The notes beneath the pieces are model-generated. The model saw only the letters and a program-made list of their open reading frames with translations. It did no database searches and was not told the origin of the DNA. Source: Paractinoplanes polyasparticus (GTDB lineage: Bacteria > Actinomycetota > Actinomycetes > Mycobacteriales > Micromonosporaceae). Taken from it: a DNA stretch of 32,915 nt. The position numbers and the translations under genes were made by a program. This document shows, one piece after another, positions 9,398-17,951 of the stretch (the first letter of the stretch is position 1; every line of letters begins with the position of its first letter). The DNA lies in assembly GCF_019710575.1 (NCBI RefSeq), contig NZ_JAHWFK010000074.1:1-32915 (forward strand), written 5' to 3'.

Positions 9398-9802
9398 GGG
9401 ACCGCCTTTCGTCATCCCGCGTTCACCCTTCACTTCCACCGTAGGACAGCAGCGGCGATCCGCAAGCCAGCGCCCGCACGAAACGGCCACCGTCGACGAG
9501 TCGGCGCTGAGGTCACGTCCACCAGCCCAAGCGCCCTGATCACCACTGGCGGACCGCCGCAACAGGACTACTGCAGTCGGTCACCGTCGCGTGAGCCGTG
9601 CATCGAAGGTCCTGAGCGTCCGGTTCGAAGCAAGCCGAAGGGCCGTGAGGCTTCCGGCTCGCCGCCGGCGCCCACACGACCACCCTCCTCGTTGGCACAT
9701 GCGCTGGATAGCCAGCGCGCTGATCATGGCACGCGGATCGCGGCGAGATGTGCGCGTCAGTCGATGCTAGAAGCGTTGGTTTCATCGAGGAGGAGGCTCC
9801 CG
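9398..9802. other. 405-bp divergent gap, promoters only
   Basis: The STAS gene (minus) and the following hypothetical gene (plus) diverge here. Open frames run through the gap on both strands but none has protein-like content. I see no other feature beyond a strong GAGGAGGAGG ribosome-binding site at 9787-9796. Confidence 0.4.
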
Positions 9803-10159
9803 GTGCTTAACGGTGCAGTCATCATCGAGAGTTTGCGCGCGGGAGCCGTGTTCGACGACTCGCACTTGACGCTACGAAGGCTGTCACGGCTGGAGGTGTC
9901 CGACAGTACGCAGGAGCAACCGAAGGTATGGACCTTGGTCGAGTTCTCCAGCAATGCCGACCCCGGCGAGCTTGCCGAGCACTTCGCGGGAGCGCTGGTC
10001 GGGCGCGGCTGGTACGCCAGCTACGACAGCGACCAGGAAACCTTCGTCATCTTCCCAGGGAAGGTCTTCCGCTATAGGCGAGGTGATGCCGAGGCTCGCG
10101 ATGAGGTCAAAGGCTATGCCTTATCAGCAGGAGTTCCGCGGTCTCCGATGGACTGGTGA
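9803..10159 (+). CDS. Conserved hypothetical actinobacterial protein, 118 aa
   Basis: The start is GTG at 9803, set by GAGGAGGAGG six bases upstream; the frame open upstream of it is not protein-like. The product begins VLNGAVIIESLRAGAVFDD and contains VWTLVEFSSNADPGELAEHF, ALVGRGWYASYDS and ETFVIFPGKVFRYRRGDAEA. I recognise the pattern of an actinobacterial family of unknown function with the order I-E-S-L-R, W-T-L-[IV]-[DE]-F, GWY, F-[VI]-[VI]-FPG-[KR]-VF-[RK]-Y. There is no signal peptide or membrane segment. It is tail-to-tail with the PHP remnant and has no informative neighbour. Confidence 0.75.
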   Translation: MLNGAVIIESLRAGAVFDDSHLTLRRLSRLEVSDSTQEQPKVWTLVEFSSNADPGELAEHFAGALVGRGWYASYDSDQETFVIFPGKVFRYRRGDAEARDEVKGYALSAGVPRSPMDW

Positions 10160-10232
10160 CCACCCGGTGTTCAGCGTGTTTCGCTCTCCTACGCGACCGG
10201 ATGGTGGCATGAGAGTGAACCGCCGTGGGTGG

Positions 10233-10840
10233 TCACCCCGGCAGGGTCCAGCGGTCGTACGGATGACGGCCCGGTCGGAAACCGTGTGCCTCGACCATGT
10301 CGACGGCCGCGGCCAGGCCGGTGCCGACGGCGTCCGGGACGTGGGCGTCGCTGCCGAAGGTGACCACCTTGCCGCCCTCGTCGCGCCACCAGCGGACGAT
10401 CTCCGAGGCCAGCGGGATGCGGGTGTTGACCTCCAGCGTCCGGTCCGTGGCGGCGAGGGTGCGCAGCGCGTGCCGGAACTCGTCCTCGAAGGCGTGCAGG
10501 TCGAACGGCCCGGCCTCGGCGGGCCAGCCGCGGACGGCGTAGTCCAGGTGGGCGAGGATCGCGAAAGCATCCGTACGGGTGACCAGCTCGGCGATCTCGG
10601 CCAGGTAGAGCCGGAGCACCTCGGCGGCGGGGCGCTGCCGGTAGAGCGCGTTCGCTTCGACGGGGTGCCGTCGACGGGCAGCGCGTGCAGCGAGCCGAGC
10701 ACCCGTTCGTAGTGGCCGGTGCCGAGCAGTTTCGCGACCGGCACGGCGTTCCAGTGGGGTTCGCCCAGCTCGACGCCGCTGATGACGCGCAGCGACGGGA
10801 AGATCTCGCGGCACCGCAACCCGGGGTGCCGGCCCGCTCG
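10233..10840 (-). pseudogene. PHP-domain (histidinol-phosphatase-type) remnant, 5'-truncated and frameshifted
   Basis: The 5' part reads CREIFPSLRVISGVELGEPH and ERVLGSLHALPVDG in one frame (about 10840-10660). It continues in another frame with YRQRPAAEVLRLYLAEIAEL, FAILAHLDYAVRGWP, LEVNTRIPLASEIVRWW and VVTFGSDAHVPDAVG to the stop at 10233. These motifs (SGVE.GE, SLH, ILAHLDY, GSDAH) belong to PHP-family metal-dependent phosphoesterases such as HisK-type histidinol phosphatases. The N-terminal HxH metal site is missing: upstream of about 10840 the sequence is unrelated and leads into the promoter of the next gene. Loss of the front part plus the frameshift near 10663 makes it non-functional. 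Confidence 0.75.
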
Positions 10841-11015
10841 ACAACGATGCCGCGGCTGATTGGGGCGCGCAGCTGGACGACGCAGCCCCGGGTCAACGCG
10901 TGAAGCTGATCCGGCAGGCGTTGCCTCACAGGTTTCGCCCAGCTTCCGTGCGGCAAAGTCGCAGAAGCCGGGCGTGACGCAACGCCCGGAACGCTCCCCT
11001 ACGGAAGGGATCCAC

Positions 11016-11240
11016 ATGCCGATCTCAGTGAACCTCGACGCCGCACTGGACAAGGCCTATGAGTCCAGCCAGGTGGCTGACCTCGCTGCCGCCCCGGTCT
11101 CGGCGCTCGCCGGCGTCAGCGAGGCCGACGCAGAGGCGCTGCAGAAGGCCTTCAACATCAAGACCATCGCTGACCTGGCCGAGAACAAGTACGTCCTGGC
11201 CGCTCAGACCATCAACAACCTGAGCAAGATCGCGAAGTAG
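11016..11240 (+). CDS. Small helix-hairpin-helix-like protein, 74 aa
   Basis: The start is ATG at 11016 with GAAGGGA upstream; the open frame before it is not protein-like. The product is all-helical in character: NLDAALDKAYESSQVADLAA, PVSALAGVSEADAEALQKAF, NIKTIADLAENKYVLAAQTI. The segment PVSALAGVSEADAEALQKAFNI resembles the G-[VI]-[ST]-x2-[DE]-A-x2-L hairpin of helix-hairpin-helix proteins in which the second unit is NIKTIADLAEN. Similar short proteins of unknown role occur in actinobacteria. It is alone in its transcription unit. Confidence 0.75.
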   Translation: MPISVNLDAALDKAYESSQVADLAAAPVSALAGVSEADAEALQKAFNIKTIADLAENKYVLAAQTINNLSKIAK

Positions 11241-11619
11241 TGCTGCCGCCTGCGATGGCGGCGAAGCGACCACACGATCGCGTACAAGTCGTCATCGCGG
11301 GCACCGAACGTTGCCCTATTGCGCCCGGAGCCCGCGATGTGCGGCCAGTTCCTCATAGGGCCGGTGGCCCAGGTGGCCGCCAAATCTGGTGTGGGGGAAC
11401 CTGCACAGCACTGACCATGTGCAAGCCACCTTGCGCGATGCTGACCTGCCTGAGCGCCAGGTGAGGTCCGCATTCCCGCCGTGATCAGATATCCGCTTCT
11501 CGGCACGAGCATGCGTCGGGATGCCCCGGCGTGCGTCACGCCGCGTGACGCCTCAGCGCCAGCGTCGCCCGCGGTCGGCGGCAGATCAGTGCGTTGCGTC
11601 GGCACGTGACGCACCCTTT
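11241..11619. other. 379-bp gap without a supportable gene
   Basis: A tail-to-tail gap between the small helical protein and the hypothetical gene ending at 11620. A minus-strand open frame crosses it but is rich in shadow-type composition. I see no clear terminator hairpin or RNA gene. Confidence 0.35.
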
Positions 11620-11952
11620 TCATGTCTGTGGGATCTCTCCTCCGCTCTCGTTCAGAACCTTCCGGTTGCCCAGCGGAGCCTGCAGAGTGGCGACAACTTC
11701 TCTGGGGATCGCCGTGAGATGTCGCAAGCCGCGGTCGAAGAATTCGTAGCGGACCCGCACCCGAACCTGCACGGCGTCTTCATCCAGAACCTCGACCTCG
11801 CCGGGTCCGTCACCCACGCCCTGCTCAAAAAGGATCGTGATGTCGCTATTGGTCGGGCCCGGCCGGTAGCCGATCAACTCGGCGGACCGTTTCCCGCCTC
11901 GGCGACGAAACAAAGCCATCACCCGGTAGAACAACCTGACGCAGAGGTTCAT
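11620..11952 (-). CDS. Hypothetical protein, about 110 aa
   Basis: The product reads MNLCVRLFYRVMALFRRRGG, then ELIGYRPGPTNSDITILFEQ, GVGDGPGEVEVLDEDAVQVR, VRVRYEFFD and VVATLQAPLGNRKVLNESGG. Alternating beta-like segments and the APLG-x-R-x-V-x3-G ending look like a small actinobacterial protein family of unknown function that I have seen but cannot name. The start could be ATG 11952 or GTG 11958; neither has a good ribosome-binding site. There is no signal peptide; the first helix is basic and amphipathic. Confidence 0.55.
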   Translation of the reverse strand: MNLCVRLFYRVMALFRRRGGKRSAELIGYRPGPTNSDITILFEQGVGDGPGEVEVLDEDAVQVRVRVRYEFFDRGLRHLTAIPREVVATLQAPLGNRKVLNESGGEIPQT

Positions 11953-12487
11953 CGACACTCACGACGTCCGTCGGTACGCGTGGGCAGCCACGGGTTAACC
12001 CCGCATCGCTGGCGACGCGCTCCGAGTGGCATGGCGCCACGGTAGCCCGATAATCGTCCCGGTGCTGGACACTCCTCGCGTCCCGCCGGCCGGATACAGG
12101 CATTGAGCCGCAGACAGAGACCACGGGTCAGGTAACAGCGGAAGAGGCGCCTGGCTGATGCCACTCCGACCAGACGATGCCACTCCAGCGGTACGCACCT
12201 TCAACGCGGCAAATCAGTACGCGGCCTCGCGCCGACTCGATAATCGTTTCTTGGTCCTCGTGTTGTTTCTACGCACCATTCGCGTCACTCTGGGCGAGCT
12301 GAAGCAATCCATGTCGAGGAGCGACGGGCGTGACTGCGGTCTGCCGCCCGGTCATCCCGACGAGGGCATTGCTTTCGACGGCCGAGCCCTGCTGGAACGC
12401 GACGCGTTCTGGGCCCGTGCCGCCTCCTACCCGTGGACAAGCTTCGCCAGGGGATCGACTCATTGACAGCTTCAGTAGCCTGGAGTT
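11953..12487. other. 535-bp gap without a supportable gene
   Basis: Divergent gap between a minus-strand hypothetical gene and a plus-strand membrane protein gene. A 102-codon plus-strand frame at 12158-12466 lacks domain character and codon bias. I see nothing else I can support. Confidence 0.35.
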
Positions 12488-13274
12488 GTGATATCGCTAC
12501 TCCAAGTTACCGCAGGGTGGGTCGGCGCGACGCCGCTGGCCCAGGCGAGCCTGGAGAGCGCGTCGCAATCGTCGTGGATCCAGCACGTGAGCGACTACGC
12601 TGCGGCCTTCATAGTGATGGGCCTGCTGACGTCCGGCCTGCTCTGGACGCTCGGCGTCGTGACGAACGACTACCACCAGAAAATCAATGGCCGCCGCGGC
12701 ACCCTGTTCACCCTGGCTACCATCGCCGCGCTCGTGGCCGTCGACGTCCTTGTGGCGGAGCTGTGGGGCGAGCCGGTCGAGACCCGGACCTGGCTTCTAG
12801 CTGGCTGCCTCGTGCTGGCAGCCCTGCTCCGGGTGGGCGCCGCATCGGGACCAGCCCGCCGCCTGGCGACTTCCGTTACAACCGCGCGCATCGACGCAGC
12901 CATCGCCTCTGCGGGGATGTCCGTCGCCGCGGCGACTCTCGTCGGCCTCACCGTCTTGTACCTGCTGGCACGCGGAGGGCTGGCCAGCCTCATCGGGAAT
13001 CTGGACAACGTCCTCGCGCTGGCGATCATGCTGGGGTGGGCCGTGAAGCGGCTGCGCGACTGGCGGGCACCCGCCGCAGAACGGGTCCGGCAGCAGTGGA
13101 GGCACTCTCAACGCGGCGCCGACGGCCTGCCCCTCAGACGGTCTCGCCTGCGGCGCCGGCGAACGGTATCACCGGCAGGTGGCGCGGCGGCAGGCGTTCT
13201 GGCGGCGGATCTTCGCGCTCCTTCATGTGGAACTAGCGCCAGCAAAGAGGGCTGCGACTCATGACCGGCCCTGA
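12488..13274 (+). pseudogene. Multi-pass membrane protein gene with a probable 3' frameshift
   Basis: The GTG at 12488 (GGAG just upstream) opens a frame with five or more hydrophobic segments: AAAFIVMGLLTSGLLWTLGV, LFTLATIAALVAVDVLVAEL, WLLAGCLVLAALLRVGAA, AGMSVAAATLVGLTVLYLLA and DNVLALAIMLGWAVKRL. A basic tail follows (RSRLRRRR). In that frame the ending becomes low-complexity Ala/Gly and stops at 13264. One base over, from about 13161, the sequence reads ERYHRQVARRQAFWRRIFAL and LHVELAPAKRAATHDRP to a TGA at 13272-13274, a far better C-terminus. I infer a one-base indel in the GC-rich stretch around 13150-13160. I do not recognise the family. If the indel is a sequencing error the gene is intact. 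Confidence 0.55.
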
Positions 13275-13569
13275 CCCTGAACCCGATCGCCACCGACCCG
13301 GCGGACCGTCCATTCAAGCAATCGCGCCACACTTGCGCCTGGCCCGGGTGGGGCACCAGGAAGAGCAGCTGATAACTGCATTCCGCAGTTCAATGCGATT
13401 CACGCGAGTAGGAAATAGGCGAGCTTGCACCCGCTTTCATCGATGAACGAGGGCTCTCATCTCGGCATGTCCGTGTGCGTACAGCGCCAGGCTTGCTGTA
13501 ACTCTGCGTAGCACCCGGATCGCGGCATGTGAGTGCGTGGGATCCGGCCGGTCCGGCCCCCGGAGAGGC

Positions 13570-13884
13570 TCAGTCACCGACCAATCGCAGGGCCAAACGC
13601 TGATTATCGCGGCACCGTTCCGCAAGGCTGCGTACCGCCTCAATCACCTGGTGCTGCCGGTCGTCGACAGCCGCGGCAAGCATCTGGTCCAACTCGCTGA
13701 GGAACTGCGGCATCTCGTCCGAGGAGAGTTCCAGAGTTCCGTACGGGTCGATACGGTCCAGCATCGGCGTCGAACCTGAGTGCCGCAAGCGTTCGACAGC
13801 CTGGACGAACCGGAATCGAGTGTCGCCTACTACCGCCAGTTCGACAGACCGTCGCCGTGGGCTCGAGCCCTCCTGCTCGAACAT
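13570..13884 (-). CDS. Hypothetical protein, 104 aa
   Basis: From the ATG at 13884 the product reads MFEQEGSSPRRRSVELAVVG, DTRFRFVQAVERLRHSGSTP, MLDRIDPYGTLELSSDEMPQ and FLSELDQMLAAAVDDRQHQV. The C-terminus is helical (IEAVRSLAERCRDNQRLALR). The frame is open far upstream, but that part is Arg/Pro-rich, so I start where protein character begins. A GTG at about 13908 is an alternative. It looks like a small soluble cytoplasmic protein; I do not recognise the family. The gap 13275-13569 before it shows nothing supportable. Confidence 0.5.
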   Translation of the reverse strand: MFEQEGSSPRRRSVELAVVGDTRFRFVQAVERLRHSGSTPMLDRIDPYGTLELSSDEMPQFLSELDQMLAAAVDDRQHQVIEAVRSLAERCRDNQRLALRLVGD

Positions 13885-14364
13885 GAAAAGCTCTACATCA
13901 AGGCCCACGCCAGGGAGGTTACCGCTACGTGCCTCCAGCTCTTCATCGGCTTGACCCCGTGCCACGTACCGACTGAACCGGCCGCGCGTTGTTCGCGGCC
14001 ATGAGAGGGCACGTCCAGAACCCGCGCACAGCGTCGCTGGTCGACAACTACGCTCGTGTGGCGCGCAGGGCAAAGGCGGATGGGAAAGCCCGTTACCAGC
14101 CCTCCCGTGCTGACGACCGCGAGGTATGAACCGGTTCGAGTCCAGTAGCCCGGCGCGCGCCTTATCCGCGGCAGAAGCGTGCGCGGGCCGGCCGGGCGCA
14201 TGGTCACGTCGCGTGATGGCTTCCTGCGGCGGGCGCGCACGCTCGGCGGCAGAAGAGTGCACGTGATCATGAGCATGTGGATGGTGCTGCTCACATGGAG
14301 CTGAACCGGGATCATCCAGTTGTCGCCATCGCCGTATGCAGGCTGCTCCTACAACAGCTGGTGA
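13885..14364. other. 480-bp gap without a supportable gene
   Basis: This lies between two minus-strand genes. Open frames on both strands have shadow-type composition. No RNA gene or repeat was recognised; the promoter of the hypothetical gene at 13570-13884 should lie near its right-hand neighbour. Confidence 0.35.
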
Positions 14365-14928
14365 TCAGCGGGGCGCAATGGTGACCGTGATCGTGTCTCC
14401 GCGGCTCGGATCGATGCCGGCGGCGGCGCTGACCAGTTGCTGAACCTGGGCGGGATCGATGTTGCTGGAGCCGCCAGAGAGGATCCGAACGACCACGTCG
14501 AGCCGCGTGATCGGTCCCGGCTCTAGGCTGCGGATTTCGTCGACCTGGTTGATCGCGTTGTTCCGGGCTATCTCGTCATCGCGTTCCGCCTCCGCCGGGC
14601 TGCGCTCGAGACCAGCAACGGCCGGGTCCGGAATAGAACTCGACGCTGAGGGGCCCAGCTCCACGGTCGTGACCACGACGCTGTTTCCCGGCCCGAGGAC
14701 GCTGTCCAGCATGTTCTGCAGCGACCGATTCAGCTTCCCCTTAACCGCCTCGGCCGCTGGATCAACCACTCGCGAGGGCACAAGCGTCCCCGCCGGCCCG
14801 ACCGCCGACGTCGGCAACGCGCTGGGCCGCGATGACCGTACGCCGTAAAGGACACCGATACCGACAAGCGTGACGACTAGGACGGCGAGGAGCGAGAACG
14901 TGCGTACCCTGCCACCGATATTCGCCAT
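14365..14928 (-). CDS. Orphan FliF C-terminal (ring-building motif) domain membrane protein
   Basis: A 187-residue protein. A single membrane segment (about 11-30, FSLLAVLVVTLVGIGVLYGV) is followed by a linker and a domain that matches the extracytoplasmic C-terminal ring-building domain of flagellar M-ring FliF: LQNMLDSVLGPGNSVVVTTV, then NNAINQVDEIRSLEPGPITR, then DPAQVQQLVSAAAGIDPSRG with DTITVTIAPR at the end. Full FliF continues with a second membrane helix and a FliG-binding tail; here the gene stops directly after the domain. The two N-terminal ring domains are also absent. The ATG at 14928 has GGCAGGA six bases upstream. Codon use looks intact and no flagellar gene lies nearby. It could be a duplicated FliF fragment kept for another ring, comparable in layout to SpoIIIAG-type proteins, or a relic. 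Confidence 0.75.
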   Translation of the reverse strand: MANIGGRVRTFSLLAVLVVTLVGIGVLYGVRSSRPSALPTSAVGPAGTLVPSRVVDPAAEAVKGKLNRSLQNMLDSVLGPGNSVVVTTVELGPSASSSIPDPAVAGLERSPAEAERDDEIARNNAINQVDEIRSLEPGPITRLDVVVRILSGGSSNIDPAQVQQLVSAAAGIDPSRGDTITVTIAPR

Positions 14929-15358
14929 GTCGGATCCTGCCGTTCTGTTCTGGAGCTGCCGTATTGATCATCGGCACGTGATGCGCCAACTTGACATCTC
15001 CGGCATCTCGACGGCACACGTCCCCAGCCGTTGGGGCTTTGACCCGGACAGACGGGGAATGCAGGGAACGGCCTGACGTGATGCGGGTCGATTGTCCGGT
15101 GCGGCAGTGGCGACTTGCTCTCAGCCGGTCCTGTGCGGTTGCGTGAGTCCCGCGAAGATCAGGTGCACTCTCATCGACACGAGAGCGTGTCGGCGCCGAC
15201 TTCGTCATGCATCACAGTCCGTGACGGCTCGCCGCTGGCGGCCGCGCTCGCTCGGCGGCACGGAGCTCGCTCGGCGGGAGATGGATCGTGGTGCCCGCGC
15301 GAACGTGGCGGCTCGTCGCAGCCACGGAGGAGAACACACGCTGGGAGGGCGGAAGATT
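14929..15358. other. 430-bp gap, nothing supportable
   Basis: A divergent region between the FliF-like gene and a possible frameshifted gene. It contains open frames without protein character. It should carry the promoter of the FliF-like gene. Confidence 0.35.
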
Positions 15359-15900
15359 ATGGGCGTGACGTGGTGGCTGTTACACAGACTCTTGGGCGTG
15401 CCCTCGGGGCGACGGATGATGAAACAGGCGCAGGAGAACATCGGCATGTTGTTCCTGAGCGGTATGACTCTGACCCCGTCATCAGCGTGGGCCGTTATAA
15501 GGTCGCTCGCCTTGGCCCAGAGAAACTAGAGGTGCTGGCAGTCATCCGCGATGACGCACTCACCGTCTCCGACTGCCCTCGTACCCACGATACGACCATC
15601 AAGATGCACGGCCGGTCCATCGCCGATCGCCTCGGACAGTTTGGCATTAACTATGCCGCTGCCCAGGACGCCTATAACGCATTCCTCAGCAGTCGCATCG
15701 ACGAGCTGATGAATCCGCGTCAGGCCCCTTGGGAAACCTTACTTCCTGAGCGCCTGCCGTGGCGGCATCTCTTCCCCAGAGGCGTCGGTATGTGTCAAGT
15801 CTACTTGGTCAGCGCGCACCCTAGAAGATGGCGAGCTGCTGATTCGTCACCACCGTCGTTGCAGCAGGTCGAACCGCTGCGGCCGGTAGTGCGTCGTTGA
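15359..15900 (+). pseudogene. Possible frameshifted hypothetical gene
   Basis: An ATG at 15359 follows GGGAGGGCGGAAG. Its frame (GVTWWLLHRLLGVPSGRRMM, KQAQENIGMLFLSGMTLTP) has strongly G/C third codon positions up to about 15475 but stops at 15529. From about 15480 the high G/C third-position signal moves to another frame, which reads VISVGRYKVARLGPEKLEVL, AVIRDDALTVSDCPRTHDTT, DRLGQFGINYAAAQDAYNAF and LSSRIDEL. It runs to a stop at 15900, but its protein character fades after about 15790. A single indel near 15475 would join the two parts. I do not recognise the product. Confidence 0.35.
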
Positions 15901-16852
15901 TGCCCCACTTCGGCGGGAAGAAGAGTGGGATCGGCGCCGGGTTCCGATTGAACCGGGCTTTGATCCTGCTTCGGGCGCTGGCAAGTTCGGGGACGGCTTC
16001 GCGGCAGTATTTGTCGGTTTCGCAGAACAGCCCTTGGCAGTCGATGGCATGAAGCGGTCGACCGAACAGGCCTTGGAAAGGTAGGCCGAGGCGTTCCAGT
16101 TCTTCGGTCTGGTGTTCAAGCATCCACATGATCACGTCGGTGGGCTGGTAGTCGCCGAGGTCTTCGAAGCATTTCCGGATTCCGCGAAGTGCTCCGGGGC
16201 CGGCTTGGGTGAAGTCGTTCTCGCTGAAGTTGATTAGCGGTGAGTAGTTGAGGTCGACGGCGGTCTGGTATGACATGAAGTCCCCCATGAGGGGGTAGCG
16301 ATGCAGCAGGTCGTAGACCTGCCGCAGGCTGCCTGCGTCGAGGATCCGGTCGGCAAGGTCCTCGGCGAGGAACATGTGCCGCCAGAGTTCGACGTGGTTG
16401 AGGTGTTTGCGGCCTTGGCCGTAGGCGTCGGTGGCGCAAAGGATGAAGGCGCCGGTGTATAGGCGTGCGTTCGCGGCGGCGGCTGCGTCGAGGGCTGCGG
16501 TGAACCGGCCGTCGGCGAGGTCGTCTAGGGTCGGGTACCGGCCAAGGAACTCGCGCACGCTGCGCCATGTGTCGATCTTGCTGAAGGTTCGGAACGCGAC
16601 GATTTGGAAGACGCGATCCTGTGGTGTGCAGTCCTCGTCGTGGTGGCAGACGTCGCGGATCATGTATTGGCTGACCCGGTCGGCCGCGCGGTACACGTTG
16701 CAGAACTTGTACGTGGAAAGGATTGGGTCGTTGGTCCACGGCGCGGGTTGGCCGGCGACGCGGCGCTCGAACATGGCCTGCCGTTGGCTGGCGTAGTACC
16801 AGTACAGGTCGTATACGCCTGCACGTGGTGTGGGTGCCCGGCGAGTCATCAC
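15821..16852 (-). CDS. 5-hmdU DNA kinase helical-domain / aGPT pyrophosphorylase superfamily protein (paralog 1)
   Basis: A 343-residue protein. Superfamily motifs: PWTNDPILSTYKFCNVYRAA at about 38, DRVSQYMIRDV, RTFSKIDTW at about 88, PGALRGIRKCF at about 219, HAIDCQGLFCETDKYCRE at about 268 and FFPPKWGIND near the end. In phages that hypermodify thymine, members act on 5-hydroxymethyluracil in DNA: either as 5-hmdU DNA kinases, or as enzymes that replace the pyrophosphoryl group with Glu, putrescine or other groups. I see no Walker A motif, so this is unlikely to be a kinase by itself; the DCQ-x-FCE-x-DKY segment is the best candidate active site. It is clearly paralogous to the gene at 22892-23932. 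The start is GTG 16852 or ATG 16849, 31 bp after the methyltransferase gene, so the two probably form an operon. Confidence 0.78.
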   Translation of the reverse strand: MMTRRAPTPRAGVYDLYWYYASQRQAMFERRVAGQPAPWTNDPILSTYKFCNVYRAADRVSQYMIRDVCHHDEDCTPQDRVFQIVAFRTFSKIDTWRSVREFLGRYPTLDDLADGRFTAALDAAAAANARLYTGAFILCATDAYGQGRKHLNHVELWRHMFLAEDLADRILDAGSLRQVYDLLHRYPLMGDFMSYQTAVDLNYSPLINFSENDFTQAGPGALRGIRKCFEDLGDYQPTDVIMWMLEHQTEELERLGLPFQGLFGRPLHAIDCQGLFCETDKYCREAVPELASARSRIKARFNRNPAPIPLFFPPKWGINDALPAAAVRPAATTVVTNQQLAIF

Positions 16853-16883
16853 GTCAACCTAACGGACGTGGCAAGAGCTGCGG

Positions 16884-17843
16884 TTACCGCTGCCGATAGA
16901 AGACGCCCGTTCCGTGCAGGTGGAAGTACCGAGGGTCACCCAGAAGGGGACGGGCGGCGAGACGCTCACCGAGGGTGTACCGGAACCGGTCGACGCCGGT
17001 GACATGATCGAACACGATGGCGCCACCGATCAGGGTCCGTTCTTGGGCGACGGTGACGGCGGCCGTGGCCGGGGTGTAGTTGTCGGTGTCGATGAAGGTG
17101 CAGATCAGGTCTTCGGCGGCGAGACGGCTGGCGGTGGCGGCGATGTCGCCGGGCACGATCTCGACCCGCCGGTGGGCGAGGTATCGGCGTACCGATTCGA
17201 GATCGGTGAAGACGCAGTCGGGGTGGTCGTACATGTCGAGCGGGCTGCGGCGGGCCGGGAAGCCGTCGAAGGTGTCGAAGCCGATGATGGGCCAGCGGAC
17301 GCCGAGCCGTTCGACGATGCGCGACAGGAACATGGTGGTGCCGCCCTTGAACATGCCGAACTCGGCGACGACGCCCTGCAGTCCGAGCCGTGCTGCGTTG
17401 GTGAGGCATTGATGCAGATGTGCCAGGGTGTTCGGGTATCCGTTGGCGAGCGATGGCACCAGGAGACGCGCGAGTTCCTCATGGTAGGTGGGATCGCGAT
17501 AGGCGAGGTGACCGTAGCCAGCAACGACGACCTTGGGTGCGCCCTGGAGGAAGGGTAGGGCGCTGATCAGCAGGTCTTCTTTGCCCGCGTCGTCGGCGAC
17601 GGCCACGACGTCACACTGGTAGTTCTGCAAGTCCTCGAAGGGCAGGGTCGGCACCCGCAGAGGTGCCTTCGCCGGGGCGGCGCTGTAGATACCGCGAACG
17701 CAGCTGTCAAGGCCAGAGCCGGCCAGGCGTGCCAGCAGCCGTAGCGCTGTGGGGGTCGCGCCGAGGATCGCCACGGTCGTGGCGCCGTGCAGTAGCTCGA
17801 CCTCGACGTCCTCGGCCAGTTTGGTGAAGTCCTCGTGGTGCAT
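16884..17843 (-). CDS. TylF/MycF-type SAM-dependent methyltransferase with extra N-terminal domain
   Basis: A 319-residue protein. The C-terminal part (about 140-319) has the TylF-family signature: GVVAEFGMFKGGTTMFLSRI (SAM loop, about 157-176), IIGFDTFDGFP (186-196) and CTFIDTDNYTPAT (248-260), whose Asp residues hold the metal in this family. Relatives O-methylate sugars or other hydroxyls of natural products. The N-terminal about 110 residues form a second Rossmann-like domain (VAILGATPTALRLLARLA) that could bind a nucleotide or nucleotide-linked substrate. The ATG at 17843 has AGGAGG four bases upstream. It lies directly upstream of paralog 1. From its neighbours I infer that it may methylate a hydroxyl on a modified nucleotide or attached group, but the substrate is not evident from sequence. 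Confidence 0.82.
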   Translation of the reverse strand: MHHEDFTKLAEDVEVELLHGATTVAILGATPTALRLLARLAGSGLDSCVRGIYSAAPAKAPLRVPTLPFEDLQNYQCDVVAVADDAGKEDLLISALPFLQGAPKVVVAGYGHLAYRDPTYHEELARLLVPSLANGYPNTLAHLHQCLTNAARLGLQGVVAEFGMFKGGTTMFLSRIVERLGVRWPIIGFDTFDGFPARRSPLDMYDHPDCVFTDLESVRRYLAHRRVEIVPGDIAATASRLAAEDLICTFIDTDNYTPATAAVTVAQERTLIGGAIVFDHVTGVDRFRYTLGERLAARPLLGDPRYFHLHGTGVFYRQR

Positions 17844-17951
17844 GCCGCCTCCTGGTCGGTTCGCGTTTCAGTGATCTGCTCGTTGATTTGCTTGCGGCGC
17901 CGTCCCGGGGAGTAGGGGCGGGGTTGATGCGGATGGGTTCGCCGGCAGCGG

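Noticed and set aside
12158..12466. A 102-codon plus-strand frame
   Set aside because: No motif, no ribosome-binding site and weak codon bias.
15821..16852. Annotating the paralogs as true 5-hmdU DNA kinases
   Set aside because: No Walker A P-loop is present, so only superfamily membership is supported.
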